Below, in pieces: positions 15,375 through 24,841 of a stretch of DNA of 64,000 nucleotides. The first letter of the stretch is position 1. Each line of letters opens with the position of its first letter. A program made the translations under genes and the position numbers. The notes under the pieces were generated by a model. That model ran no database searches. It worked only from the letters and a program-made list of their open reading frames with translations, and was not told the DNA's origin. The stretch comes from Lentiprolixibacter aurantiacus (GTDB lineage Bacteria > Bacteroidota > Bacteroidia > Flavobacteriales > Flavobacteriaceae), in assembly GCF_026241225.1 (NCBI RefSeq), contig NZ_JAPFQP010000004.1, positions 248,001 through 312,000 on the forward strand. Reading direction: 5' to 3'.

Positions 15375-17582
15375 ATGCGGACGGAGACACTGATAGAGAA
15401 GGAAAACAGGGAAATTGCCAAACAATACAAGGAACTGCTGCGCATTAGCTACCAGACACTTAGCGCAGCAGATAAGCGACTTATACGCTCTGCTTTCGAT
15501 GTCGCCGTAGATGCGCACAAAGACCAGCGAAGGCGTTCGGGAGAAGCCTATATTTTCCACCCCATTGCCGTAGCCAAGATAGTGGCCTCGGAAATTGGCC
15601 TGGATGCCATTTCAATTGCCTCCGCCCTGCTTCATGATGTTGTGGAAGATACCGAGTACACCCTGGACGATATAGAACGTATGTTCGGGGAAACAGTGGC
15701 GCGTATCGTTGATGGACTAACCAAGATTGCCCACTTAAAAAAAGACCGGAATATTTCCCAGCAGGCCGAAAACTTCAGGAAGATGCTGTTAACCCTGCAT
15801 GACGACGTAAGGGTAATTATCATCAAAATAGCAGATCGGTATCACAACATGCTTACCATGGATGCTATGCCGGAGCACAAGCAGGTTAAGATGGCATCTG
15901 AAACGCTTTACATCTACGCCCCCCTGGCTCATAGGATAGGCCTGTATAATATCAAGACAGAACTGGAAGACCTTAGCTTGAAATATACCGAGCCCGATGT
16001 ATACAACGACATTGCGGAGCGTATTGAGCAAACCAAGGAAGAACAACAAAAATACATTGAGGATTTCTCCAAGGTGATCAAAAAGTCTCTGGACAAGGAA
16101 AAGCTGGATTACACCATCAAAGGTCGCATGAAATCCATCTATTCCATCCGAAAGAAGATGATTACCCAGAATGTGAGCTACGATGAGATCTACGACAAAT
16201 TTGCCATTCGGATCATCTATCAGTCGGATCCCGAAAACGAGAAGTTCCTGGCCTGGAAAATCTACTCCATAGTAACGGACCACTTCACCCCTAACCCTGT
16301 GAGGTTACGCGACTGGATTTCTTCTCCAAAATCTACGGGTTATGAAGCGCTCCATATCACCGTAATGGGACCGGAAGGCAAGTGGGTGGAAGTGCAGATC
16401 AGAAGTGAGCGCATGCATGAAATAGCCGAAAAAGGCTACGCCGCACACTTTAAGTACAAACACGGCGAACAAAAAGAACTGGGAATAGAGGAATGGCTGA
16501 ACCGCCTGCAGGAGGCCCTGGAGAACTCCAATGGAAGTGCTGTTGATTTTGTGGAGGAGTTCAAATTAAACTTATATGCAAAAGAGATATTCGTATTTAC
16601 GCCCAAAGGAGAACTGAAATCACTTCCCAAAGGGGCCACACCTCTTGATTTTTCATTCCACATCCATACGGAAGTAGGTATGAGGACGCGCGGTGCCAAG
16701 GTTAACGGCAAACTGGTACCGCTGAATACCGAACTTAAAAGCGGAGATCAGGTTGAAATCATCACCTCCGAAACAGCCAAACCCAATCAGAACTGGCTGG
16801 ATTACGCCACTACCGCAAGGGCTATTTCAAAGATCCGCTCCTCACTTAAGGAAGAGCAAAAGCTAATTGCAGAAGAAGGCAAGGAAATACTGCGCAGGAA
16901 ACTGAAATCACAAAAGGTCAGCCTCAATGAGGACGTGGTAAATAAGATGGTGTCTTATTTTAAATTAAAGACAAGCCTGGACCTGTTTTACCGTGTGGGT
17001 GTGGGCTCCATTGACAACCAGAAAATAAAGGATTTTGCTTCTTCCTACAACAACGCCTTTATCAGTTTCTTCAAAAACAAGATCAGGAAGAAACCGCTTC
17101 CGGAAGACATCAATCGTGAAGAAATTACGGCCAAATACGACATGCTTGTATTTGGGAGGGATGAGGAAAAGCTCGAATACAAGCTTTCCAAATGCTGCAA
17201 TCCAATCCCCGGAGACACTGTTTTTGGCTTTATTAGCGTAAACGAAGGCATTAAAGTTCATAAGAAAGACTGCCCCAATGCCATTGCTCTGCAATCCAAT
17301 TACGCATACAGAATCATTTCGGCCAAATGGATAGATTCCTCACAGGAGGAGTTCACTTCGGAAATAAAACTTACAGGAATAGACAACATGGGATTAGTGA
17401 ATCAGATCACCGAGATCATTTCAGATAACATGCATGTGAATATGAAAAACCTCAATTTTAATGCAGATGGGGGAACCTTTACGGGCAAGATTACTCTGGT
17501 GGTCAAGAACAACGCTATACTGAAAAAACTCATCAATAATCTCAAGCAGATAAACGGTATTGACAAAGTGGTTCGCATTTGA
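15375..17582 (+). CDS. Bifunctional (p)ppGpp synthetase/hydrolase
   Basis: A 735-residue RelA/SpoT (Rel) protein controlling the stringent response. The HD hydrolase domain is intact (FHPIAVAKI, LLHDVVEDT). The synthetase domain follows (KGRMKSIYSIRKKM, YDKFAIRII, STGYEALHITV, EVQIRSERMHEIAEKGYAAH), then a TGS domain (FVFTPKGELKSLPKGATPLDF, about 405-465), a conserved Cys motif CCNPIPGD and a C-terminal ACT domain. Having both catalytic domains suggests it serves as a bifunctional Rel enzyme. It is followed by the Fur-like regulator. Confidence 0.96.
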   Translation: MRTETLIEKENREIAKQYKELLRISYQTLSAADKRLIRSAFDVAVDAHKDQRRRSGEAYIFHPIAVAKIVASEIGLDAISIASALLHDVVEDTEYTLDDIERMFGETVARIVDGLTKIAHLKKDRNISQQAENFRKMLLTLHDDVRVIIIKIADRYHNMLTMDAMPEHKQVKMASETLYIYAPLAHRIGLYNIKTELEDLSLKYTEPDVYNDIAERIEQTKEEQQKYIEDFSKVIKKSLDKEKLDYTIKGRMKSIYSIRKKMITQNVSYDEIYDKFAIRIIYQSDPENEKFLAWKIYSIVTDHFTPNPVRLRDWISSPKSTGYEALHITVMGPEGKWVEVQIRSERMHEIAEKGYAAHFKYKHGEQKELGIEEWLNRLQEALENSNGSAVDFVEEFKLNLYAKEIFVFTPKGELKSLPKGATPLDFSFHIHTEVGMRTRGAKVNGKLVPLNTELKSGDQVEIITSETAKPNQNWLDYATTARAISKIRSSLKEEQKLIAEEGKEILRRKLKSQKVSLNEDVVNKMVSYFKLKTSLDLFYRVGVGSIDNQKIKDFASSYNNAFISFFKNKIRKKPLPEDINREEITAKYDMLVFGRDEEKLEYKLSKCCNPIPGDTVFGFISVNEGIKVHKKDCPNAIALQSNYAYRIISAKWIDSSQEEFTSEIKLTGIDNMGLVNQITEIISDNMHVNMKNLNFNADGGTFTGKITLVVKNNAILKKLINNLKQINGIDKVVRI

Positions 17583-17640
17583 TGGGTTAACTCTGTTTAT
17601 AAGTAACCAGGCAGAGGCAAGAGAATTTTATTTTTAACCG

Positions 17641-17648
17641 TACCTTTG
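17641..17648 (+). promoter_or_regulatory. -7 promoter element (TACCTTTG) for Fur-like gene and purA
   Basis: Exact TAnnTTTG match, 24 bases before the ATG at 17673. Confidence 0.55.
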
Positions 17649-17672
17649 CGGTTTGGACAGCAACATAGGGCT

Positions 17673-18134
17673 ATGGACACTAAAAACGATCAGGAAATAG
17701 TAAAACAGGTGTTTACGGCTTACCTCGAGGAGAATGGGCAACGCAAAACACCAGAGCGTTACGCCATTTTACAGGAGATCTACGACAGTGATGACCATTT
17801 TGATATTGAGTCCCTCTACATCAAAATGAAGAATAAGAACTATCGTGTAAGCAGAGCCACCCTCTACAATACCATTGAACTTCTTCTGGAATGCAAACTG
17901 GTTCGAAAACATCAGTTTGGGAAGAATCAGGCACAGTACGAGAAATCCTATTTCGACAGGCAACACGATCACGTTATCCTTACCGATACCGGAGAAGTTG
18001 TGGAGTTCTGCGATCCCCGGATCGAGTCTATCAAAAAAACCATAGAAGAAGTGTTCGATATTGAAATCAATAATCACTCGCTCTATTTTTACGGTACCCG
18101 AAAAAAAGCTAATCAAGAACCAACAAACCAATAA
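17673..18134 (+). CDS. Fur family transcriptional regulator
   Basis: 153 residues from the ATG at 17673, consistent with the promoter at 17641. The winged-helix DNA-binding domain is standard ([27 protein letters not shown]). In the dimerisation domain the metal ligands in DRQHDHVI remain, but the structural-zinc CxxC pair of classical Fur (CxxCG near HDH) is replaced by [10 protein letters not shown], and the C-terminal CxxC is also absent. It is therefore a Fur/PerR/Zur-type regulator without the structural zinc site, a variant I associate with flavobacteria. The metal sensed is unknown. It precedes purA by 6 bases. Confidence 0.9.
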   Translation: MDTKNDQEIVKQVFTAYLEENGQRKTPERYAILQEIYDSDDHFDIESLYIKMKNKNYRVSRATLYNTIELLLECKLVRKHQFGKNQAQYEKSYFDRQHDHVILTDTGEVVEFCDPRIESIKKTIEEVFDIEINNHSLYFYGTRKKANQEPTNQ

Positions 18135-18140
18135 AACCAC

Positions 18141-19412
18141 ATGGCAGTAGATTTACTGTTGGGCCTCCAGTGGGGGGACGAAGGCAAAGGAAAAATTGTT
18201 GACGTATTAACCAATAACTACGATATCATAGCCCGGTTTCAGGGAGGGCCAAATGCAGGGCATACCCTTGAATTTGACGGTATCAAACACGTGCTTCACA
18301 CCATACCTTCCGGAATTTTCCATGAGAATGCCATAAATGTAGTGGGAAACGGCGTAGTAATAGATCCGGTGATATTCAAAAAAGAACTGGATAACCTTGC
18401 CCAGTTCAACATAGACATACAGGCAAAGCTCCTTATATCGAGGAAAGCGCACCTTATATTGCCTACTCACAGGCTCCTGGATGCTGCTTCGGAAGCCTCC
18501 AAGGGAAAGGCCAAGATAGGCTCCACCCTCAAAGGAATTGGACCCACCTATATGGACAAGACAGGCAGGAATGGCCTTCGTGTTGGCGATCTTGAGCTGG
18601 ATACCTGGAAATCTAAATACAGGGCACTGGCAGATAAGCATGAGGCTATGATCGGGTTTTACAATGTGGATATCCAGTACAACCTGGAAGAACTGGAAGA
18701 GGAGTTCTTTGATGCGATCAAAACACTTAAATCCCTTCATTTTATAGACAGTGAAGAATACCTTCACAACGCTATGCAGGATGGAAAGAAGATCCTCGCG
18801 GAGGGAGCACAGGGTTCCATGCTCGATATTGATTTTGGCACCTACCCCTATGTTACCTCCTCCAATACAACTGCTGCGGGAGCCTGTACCGGACTTGGTG
18901 TAGCTCCGGGACGGATTGGAAATGTCATCGGCATCTTTAAAGCCTATGCTACCAGAGTGGGTAGCGGCCCGTTCCCAACGGAGTTATTCGATGAAGACGG
19001 AGCAACCATGGGACGAGTAGGCAATGAATTTGGGGCTACCACGGGAAGGCCCCGCAGATGTGGCTGGCTGGACCTGGTAGCTTTAAAATATGCTGTGCAG
19101 ATCAATGGGGTGACCGAATTGATGATGATGAAAGCCGATGTTCTAAGCGGGTTCAAACAAATAAAAGTGTGTACCGCATACAAATACCAGGGTAAGGAAA
19201 TAGAACATCTTCCTTTCAATATCGAAGAAGAAAATGTACGGCCTGTATATACTACTCTGCCAGGATGGAAGAAAGACCTCACGGGCCTGACCTCATCCGG
19301 TGAACTTCCGGAGACACTGAATGAATACATTGCCTTTCTCGAAGAGAAGCTGGAGGTGCCAATCAAAATAGTATCGGTTGGACCAGACCGATTGCAGACC
19401 ATTTACCGGTAA
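18141..19412 (+). CDS. purA: Adenylosuccinate synthetase
   Basis: A 423-residue enzyme for the GTP-dependent first step from IMP to AMP. The N-terminal QWGDEGKGKIVD with the catalytic Asp, GPNAGHT with the catalytic His, and later ATTGRPRRCGWLD are all in place; length is typical. It follows the Fur-like gene so closely (6 bases) that the two are probably one transcript, an unexplained pairing of metal regulation and purine synthesis. A 14-bp perfect palindrome (19401-19414) spans the stop codon. Confidence 0.97.
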   Translation: MAVDLLLGLQWGDEGKGKIVDVLTNNYDIIARFQGGPNAGHTLEFDGIKHVLHTIPSGIFHENAINVVGNGVVIDPVIFKKELDNLAQFNIDIQAKLLISRKAHLILPTHRLLDAASEASKGKAKIGSTLKGIGPTYMDKTGRNGLRVGDLELDTWKSKYRALADKHEAMIGFYNVDIQYNLEELEEEFFDAIKTLKSLHFIDSEEYLHNAMQDGKKILAEGAQGSMLDIDFGTYPYVTSSNTTAAGACTGLGVAPGRIGNVIGIFKAYATRVGSGPFPTELFDEDGATMGRVGNEFGATTGRPRRCGWLDLVALKYAVQINGVTELMMMKADVLSGFKQIKVCTAYKYQGKEIEHLPFNIEEENVRPVYTTLPGWKKDLTGLTSSGELPETLNEYIAFLEEKLEVPIKIVSVGPDRLQTIYR

Positions 19413-19494
19413 ATACCGGTCCCCGTCCGGGATAGCAATAGCATATACGGTATTAAATCTATCTTAACGAACAGAACCCTCCTGTAAAAAATCC

Positions 19495-19502
19495 TATTTT
19501 TG
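19495..19502 (+). promoter_or_regulatory. -7 promoter element (TATTTTTG) for OstA-like gene
   Basis: Exact TAnnTTTG match, 8 bases before the ATG at 19511. Confidence 0.55.
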
Positions 19503-19510
19503 GACAAATT

Positions 19511-21199
19511 ATGAGCGGTTTGAAGCACTGTTTTATCATTATAGTTTTCCTGATACCACTTGCTTTGTCTTACGGGCAGGATGTTCCTGAAAAGGGCAGG
19601 GAAATCAATATTGTCTACGGGGCCAACTTCACCAAGGATGAAGCCAGGTATCCCGGAGCCTCAATCTTCAGCAAGGATACAAGGCAGGTTCAGTTTGAAC
19701 ACGAAGGGGCCGACCTCTGGTGCGATGTAGCTATATTTTACCAAAAGGAAAACCGCTTGCGGGCCATTGGAAACATCCGCATGAAACAGGGAGATTCGGT
19801 GCAAATGGTAGCCAAAAAGCTGGATTATGACGGCAACACCAAGCTGGCAAAGGCCCGTGAAAATGTGGTGCTAAGGAATGCCCAGATGAGACTAACTACC
19901 GATACACTTTACTTTAATCGTGAAGCCCAGCAGGCCTATTACAATACGGGCGGGAAAGTGGTTGATTCCGCAAATACCCTGACCAGCAGGATAGGCCGGT
20001 ATTTTATGGATATAAAGAAATACCAGTTCCAGGATAGCGTCTTTATCAGGAATCCCGAATATACAGTAGAATCAGAGCGGCTTGATTACTACACCAATTC
20101 CAGGAATGTCTACATGTACGGTCCGTCTACCATAACCGGTGAGACCTATAAAATGTACAGCGAGCGTGGTTTTTACAACACCACAATTGAAAGGGGATAT
20201 GGGGTAAAAAATACACGTATTGATTACAACAACCGCATTATCGAAGGAGACAGTGTATATTTTGACAAGGGAACAGAATTTGCCTCGGCCACCAATAACA
20301 TTGTGGTTACGGACACACTAAACAAAGGGGTGATACGTGCCCATTACGCTGAAGTTTTTAAGGCCAGAGATTCCGTTTTTGCAACCAAGCGCCCTGTTGC
20401 GATAAACCTGGTAGAGCAGGATTCAGTTTATATCCACGGGGACACCCTGATGGTAACCGGCAAACCAGAAGAACGCATTTTACGGGCTTTTCGCAATGCC
20501 AAGTTCTTCAAAACAGACCTGAGCGGAAAGTGCGATTCCATACATTACACCCAGGCAGACGGGGTCACCCAGCTCATAAAGAACCCCATTCTATGGAATC
20601 TGGAAAACCAGATGACCGGAGACAGCATACACCTCATCTCCAACAAGGAGACCAACAAATTGGATTCCCTCAAGGTGATGAATAATGCCTTTGTCATTTC
20701 ACTGGACAGTATCAGCAAGAAAGGCTATAACCAGGCCAAAGGAAAGGACCTGTTTGGAAAATTTGAAGAAAATGCCCTGCGAACGGTAGACCTGGTTAAA
20801 AACACGGAGGTTATTTATTATATGTACAACGATGCGCAGGAACTCATCGGTATCAACAAGACCATCTGCAGCGCCATCAGGATGACCCTGGCGAACAACG
20901 ACATTGAGGAAATAACCTTTTTCACAAACCCGGACGGAGACATCTTCCCCGAAAGCGAATTACCGGAAAACAGCAGGAAGTTAAGGGGCTTTATCTGGCG
21001 GGGCGACGAAAGGATCCGGACCAAGGACGACATTTTTGATGAAGACGACCGGAACCTGGTACTTCCCGTTATCCAGGGAGTTAATAATCCTATAGATACG
21101 GAAAGTGAGGAAGAACTGCCGGAGGACCCTTCCCGAACCTCAGAAGGTCCGGTTAAGGCAATCCCCACATCAGACCCAAAGAATGAAAGGGAGCAATGA
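19511..21199 (+). CDS. OstA/LptA-like LPS transport protein
   Basis: 562 residues with a Sec signal peptide (ends about residue 23, YGQD). The body is a series of beta-jellyroll-type strands (IGNIRMKQGDSVQMVAKKLDYDG, VVLRNAQMRLTTDTLYF, ADGVTQL) characteristic of the LptA/LptD-N (OstA) fold that forms the periplasmic bridge for lipopolysaccharide. It is longer than E. coli LptA and lacks an outer-membrane barrel, so it may be an extended bridge or a lineage-specific paralogue. The C-terminal 40 residues are acidic and Pro-rich. Its last codons overlap the next gene (ATGA). Confidence 0.83.
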   Translation: MSGLKHCFIIIVFLIPLALSYGQDVPEKGREINIVYGANFTKDEARYPGASIFSKDTRQVQFEHEGADLWCDVAIFYQKENRLRAIGNIRMKQGDSVQMVAKKLDYDGNTKLAKARENVVLRNAQMRLTTDTLYFNREAQQAYYNTGGKVVDSANTLTSRIGRYFMDIKKYQFQDSVFIRNPEYTVESERLDYYTNSRNVYMYGPSTITGETYKMYSERGFYNTTIERGYGVKNTRIDYNNRIIEGDSVYFDKGTEFASATNNIVVTDTLNKGVIRAHYAEVFKARDSVFATKRPVAINLVEQDSVYIHGDTLMVTGKPEERILRAFRNAKFFKTDLSGKCDSIHYTQADGVTQLIKNPILWNLENQMTGDSIHLISNKETNKLDSLKVMNNAFVISLDSISKKGYNQAKGKDLFGKFEENALRTVDLVKNTEVIYYMYNDAQELIGINKTICSAIRMTLANNDIEEITFFTNPDGDIFPESELPENSRKLRGFIWRGDERIRTKDDIFDEDDRNLVLPVIQGVNNPIDTESEEELPEDPSRTSEGPVKAIPTSDPKNEREQ

Positions 21200-22398
21200 A
21201 GGACATGAAAGACGATTTCCTTGCTTATCAGGCCCAAACCACGTCCCATCCCCTTGGTTTGCAAATAGCCCATGCAAAAGGCAGCTATATCTACGACACT
21301 AATGGAGGTGCTCATCTTGATTTTGTTGCCGGCGTATCGGCAAACAGCCTGGGGCATTGCCATCCGAAAGTAGTACAGGCCATACAGGAACAGGCAGAGA
21401 CTTACCTGCACGTAATGGTTTACGGGGAGTATGTGCTTGCACCGGCAGTGGACCTCTGTAAAGCACTGGCGGATCATCTGCCTCCCCAACTGGAAACCAC
21501 CTATCTGGTAAATTCCGGTACTGAAGCCATGGAAGGGGCCCTTAAACTGGCAAGAAGGTTCACAGGTAGATCTGAAATCATCGCCGCCCACAATGCCTAT
21601 CACGGCAATACCATGGGGAGCCTCAGCCTTATGGATTACGAAGAACGCAAAGGACCTTTCAGACCCTTAATTCCTGATGTGAGGCATATTACGTTCAATA
21701 AGTTGGAAGAGCTGGAGAAAATCACCGTAAAAACTGCGGCCGTTGTACTGGAAACCATCCAGGGCGGAGCGGGGTTTATTCTTCCTAAAGGAGACTACCT
21801 GCAAAAGGTACGGAAAAAGTGCAATGAGGTTGGAGCACTCCTTATTTTGGATGAAATACAACCAGGGTTTGGCAGAACAGGCTCTTTATTTGCCTTTGAA
21901 CAATACCATTGCGTTCCGGATATTCTGGTCATGGGAAAAGGCATGGCCTCGGGATTGCCTATTGGGGCATTTAGTGCTTCCAGCAAAATGATGAGTTCCC
22001 TGAGTGAACAACCGAAATTGGGCCATATCACCACTTTTGGGGGAAATCCGGTTATTGCCGCCGCGGCACTGGCAACGTTGAAAGAAATTACCTCCGGAAA
22101 CCTCATAGGAGCAACGCTGACCAAGGAAAAACAGTTTCGCAAGCGCCTGAAACACCCTTTGATCAACGAAATAAGGGGTAAAGGCCTAATGCTTGCCCTG
22201 CTCTTTGATAATGCCGATACCGCCAATGAACTAGTGCTCCGTGCCGCAGCCAATGGCCTTATCTTGTTTTGGTTGCTATTCGAACCAAGGGCTGTCAGAA
22301 TCAGTCCGCCCCTCACCATTTCCGCTCAAGAAATTGATGAGGGCTGCGATATTATACTGCAAGCGCTGAACGAAATAGCTGACCGGGTTGTTAACTAA
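21196..22398 (+). CDS. Class III PLP-dependent aminotransferase
   Basis: A 400-residue fold-type I aminotransferase related to ornithine/acetylornithine aminotransferases. Motifs: VNSGTEAMEGALKLARR, ILDEIQPGFGRTG (cofactor Asp) and the Schiff-base Lys in VMGKGMASGLPIGA. The substrate cannot be assigned; arginine-pathway neighbours are absent, so argD is not claimed. The ATG overlaps the stop of the OstA-like gene by four bases, so the pair is translationally coupled. A second in-frame ATG three codons on (21205) is an alternative start. Confidence 0.9.
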   Translation: MKDMKDDFLAYQAQTTSHPLGLQIAHAKGSYIYDTNGGAHLDFVAGVSANSLGHCHPKVVQAIQEQAETYLHVMVYGEYVLAPAVDLCKALADHLPPQLETTYLVNSGTEAMEGALKLARRFTGRSEIIAAHNAYHGNTMGSLSLMDYEERKGPFRPLIPDVRHITFNKLEELEKITVKTAAVVLETIQGGAGFILPKGDYLQKVRKKCNEVGALLILDEIQPGFGRTGSLFAFEQYHCVPDILVMGKGMASGLPIGAFSASSKMMSSLSEQPKLGHITTFGGNPVIAAAALATLKEITSGNLIGATLTKEKQFRKRLKHPLINEIRGKGLMLALLFDNADTANELVLRAAANGLILFWLLFEPRAVRISPPLTISAQEIDEGCDIILQALNEIADRVVN

Positions 22399-22486
22399 AT
22401 TGTTGATAATAAAGGTGAGAATTAAAAAAAAGCATGTTTGCAAAAGGCATATATTTAAATCCATAGTATAACCAAGTCCGTTCTCT

Positions 22487-23887
22487 ATGGCGTTAGTCCC
22501 TGACGAAAGACCAAGCTCATCCATACTGAAATTCGAATCCATGCTCAAGACCAATGACGTCTATTTCTTTGACGCAGAGGACTTTGAGGAAATCATCCAC
22601 CACTATCTTAACAACGGCAAAATAACACTTGCCAAGAAGGCCATCAAGATCGGCCTGCAACAACACCCTGCAGCAATACACCTGAAACTCCTTGATGTGG
22701 AAGTACTGGTATTTGAAAATCGCTTCCAGAAAGCTGAAATAATACTGGACGAACTGCAGCGACTGGATAGCGCAAACGAGGAAATCTACATACAACGCGC
22801 CAATATATATTCCAAAAAGGACAACCATGAGGCAGCGGTTGAATTGTTGAAGAAGGCGCTTACCCTTTCCCACGGAAGCCTGGATGTCTATTCTCTGCTG
22901 GGTATGGAATACCTGTTTATGGACGATTATGAAAAAGCCCGGGAAAATTTCATGATCTGCGTGGAACACGACCCGGAGGATTATGCCTCTTTGTATAATG
23001 TGGTCTACTGTTTCGAATTCATGGAAGAACACGATGGGGCAATCAATTATCTCAATGATTACCTGGAGCGAAGCCCATATTGTCAGGTGGCCTGGCACCA
23101 GCTCGGAAAACAGTATTTTGAAAAGGGCATGTACAAAGAGGCCCTGGCCGCTTTTGACTTTGCTATTATTGCCGACGACAACTTCGTAGGGGCCTATTTT
23201 GAAAAGGGGAAAGTGCTCGAAAAAATGGGTGAGTATGAAAAAGCTATTGAAAACTACGAGACCACAATTTCCATTGAGGATCCTACTTCACACGCATATC
23301 TGAGAATGGGAAAGTGCCATGAGCGCCTTAAAAATGACGATATGGCCAAATATTATTACTATCAGACGGTCCATGAGGATCCGCTTCTGGACAAAGGATG
23401 GCTGGCTATTACGGACTATTATTTCCGTAAGGGAGACTATGAAAAAGCGCTCTTTTACATGAACAAGGCCATCAATATTGACGGGCAGAATCCCCAGTAC
23501 TGGAAAAAATGCGCTCGCATACATGCGGCCCTTAAAAAGTATGACGAGGCCGATTTTTCCTATCGTCAGGCTGTAGAACTGGGGAATTACGAACTTGATA
23601 CCTGGTTGAACTGGTCAGAAGTGGTGGCGCAAAACAACGATATTGAAAGCGCTATACAGATACTGATACAGGGACTGGAATTCTATCCGGAAAAGGCGGA
23701 AATGCTATACAAAATGACCGGCCTCTACCTTATGGCCCAGGATCCTGTAAAGGCCCAATACCGATTTGTTAAGGCCCTGAAGATGGATATTGACAAACTG
23801 CATTATTTTGAAGTGGAATTCCCTTCTTTCTACAATTCCGACTGGGCACAGAATATCATACTGAATATTAAAAAGGCATCTCAATAA
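22487..23887 (+). CDS. Tetratricopeptide repeat protein
   Basis: A 466-residue protein made almost entirely of TPR motifs (for example YEKARENFMICVEHDPED, AGYEKAIENYET-type helices throughout residues 40-450). There is no signal peptide or membrane helix, so it is probably a cytoplasmic scaffold. The start at 22487 gives a short polar leader (MALVPDERPSSS) before KFESMLKTNDVYFFDAEDFE, which I take as the conserved N-terminus; an ATG at 22541 is possible. The DUF368 pair begins 26 bases downstream but has its own -7 box. Confidence 0.85.
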   Translation: MALVPDERPSSSILKFESMLKTNDVYFFDAEDFEEIIHHYLNNGKITLAKKAIKIGLQQHPAAIHLKLLDVEVLVFENRFQKAEIILDELQRLDSANEEIYIQRANIYSKKDNHEAAVELLKKALTLSHGSLDVYSLLGMEYLFMDDYEKARENFMICVEHDPEDYASLYNVVYCFEFMEEHDGAINYLNDYLERSPYCQVAWHQLGKQYFEKGMYKEALAAFDFAIIADDNFVGAYFEKGKVLEKMGEYEKAIENYETTISIEDPTSHAYLRMGKCHERLKNDDMAKYYYYQTVHEDPLLDKGWLAITDYYFRKGDYEKALFYMNKAINIDGQNPQYWKKCARIHAALKKYDEADFSYRQAVELGNYELDTWLNWSEVVAQNNDIESAIQILIQGLEFYPEKAEMLYKMTGLYLMAQDPVKAQYRFVKALKMDIDKLHYFEVEFPSFYNSDWAQNIILNIKKASQ

Positions 23888-23893
23888 AAAAGG

Positions 23894-23901
23894 TACTTTT
23901 G
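23894..23901 (+). promoter_or_regulatory. -7 promoter element (TACTTTTG) for DUF368 operon
   Basis: Exact TAnnTTTG match, 12 bases before the ATG at 23914. Confidence 0.55.
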
Positions 23902-23913
23902 TATCCTGATTAG

Positions 23914-24831
23914 ATGAGAGACCGCAACCTTTTCCAGTATTTAGTACTCACCCTAAAAGGGATGGCCATGGGAGCTGCCGATGTTGTTCCTGGGGTATCT
24001 GGAGGTACAATAGCTTTTATTTCAGGTATTTACGAGGAGTTAATCTCGTCTATCAGTAACATTGGGCCACAGCTTTTCACGGTACTCAGAAAGGAAGGTA
24101 TCAAAGTCACGTGGAAGGCACTCAATGGGAATTTCCTCCTGGCTGTATTCCTGGGAATCGCCATTAGTGTTGTTTCCCTGGCAAAACTGATCAGCTGGCT
24201 TCTGGTGAACCAGCCTGTTTTACTCTGGTCGTTTTTTTTCGGGCTGGTATTTGCGAGCGTATTTTTCGTTGCCAGGGAAATCAAACGATGGAATATTGCC
24301 GTTATAATGATATTTGTGCTGGGCGCAGTCCTTGCTTATTTCATTACCGGCCTCCCGCCTTCGGAAAATACAGGAAGCTTGCCTTACCTGTTTCTTTCAG
24401 GTGCATTGGCCGTTTGCGCCATGATACTTCCTGGCATATCCGGAGCTTTTATTCTGGTATTGCTGGGGAGTTACAAAACCATTCTGGATGCAGTGCACGA
24501 AAGGGACCTCATTATTATTGCCACAGTTGGTACGGGGGCAGTCTTTGGTTTGCTTAGCTTTGCCAGGCTCCTCAAATGGATGTTTGGGCATTATAAAAAT
24601 ATCACCCTCGCTTTATTAACCGGTTTTATCCTCGGTTCCCTAAATAAAATATGGCCGTGGAAGGAAGTCATTTCCACTCGTGAATACGGAGATAAAGTAA
24701 TCCCCGTGATCGAAAAAAATGTTTGGCCATGGGCTTTTGAAGGAAATAACCAATTAGAATGGGCTGTTTTACTTAGCATCCTTGGTTTTTGCCTTATTTT
24801 TGTGCTCGAAAGATTGGCATCAAAGCAATAA
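23914..24831 (+). CDS. DUF368 membrane protein (PopT-type), copy 1
   Basis: A 305-residue polytopic membrane protein. DUF368 proteins (PopT) are recognised undecaprenyl-phosphate translocases that return the C55-P carrier lipid to the inner leaflet. The N-terminal hairpin GMAMGAADVVPGVSGGTIAFISGIYEE and the second-half echo MILPGISGAFILVLLGSY show the family's internal inverted repeat. A paralogue follows after only 10 bases, so this bacterium has two family members in one operon. Confidence 0.92.
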   Translation: MRDRNLFQYLVLTLKGMAMGAADVVPGVSGGTIAFISGIYEELISSISNIGPQLFTVLRKEGIKVTWKALNGNFLLAVFLGIAISVVSLAKLISWLLVNQPVLLWSFFFGLVFASVFFVAREIKRWNIAVIMIFVLGAVLAYFITGLPPSENTGSLPYLFLSGALAVCAMILPGISGAFILVLLGSYKTILDAVHERDLIIIATVGTGAVFGLLSFARLLKWMFGHYKNITLALLTGFILGSLNKIWPWKEVISTREYGDKVIPVIEKNVWPWAFEGNNQLEWAVLLSILGFCLIFVLERLASKQ

Positions 24832-24841
24832 GCTAAACCCC

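Noticed and set aside
15789-16283. Minus-strand frame of 164 codons
   Set aside because: Antisense to the RelA/SpoT gene; a by-product of codon bias.
20818-21603. Minus-strand frame of 261 codons
   Set aside because: Long, but antisense across the end of the OstA-like gene and the start of the aminotransferase, both strongly supported.
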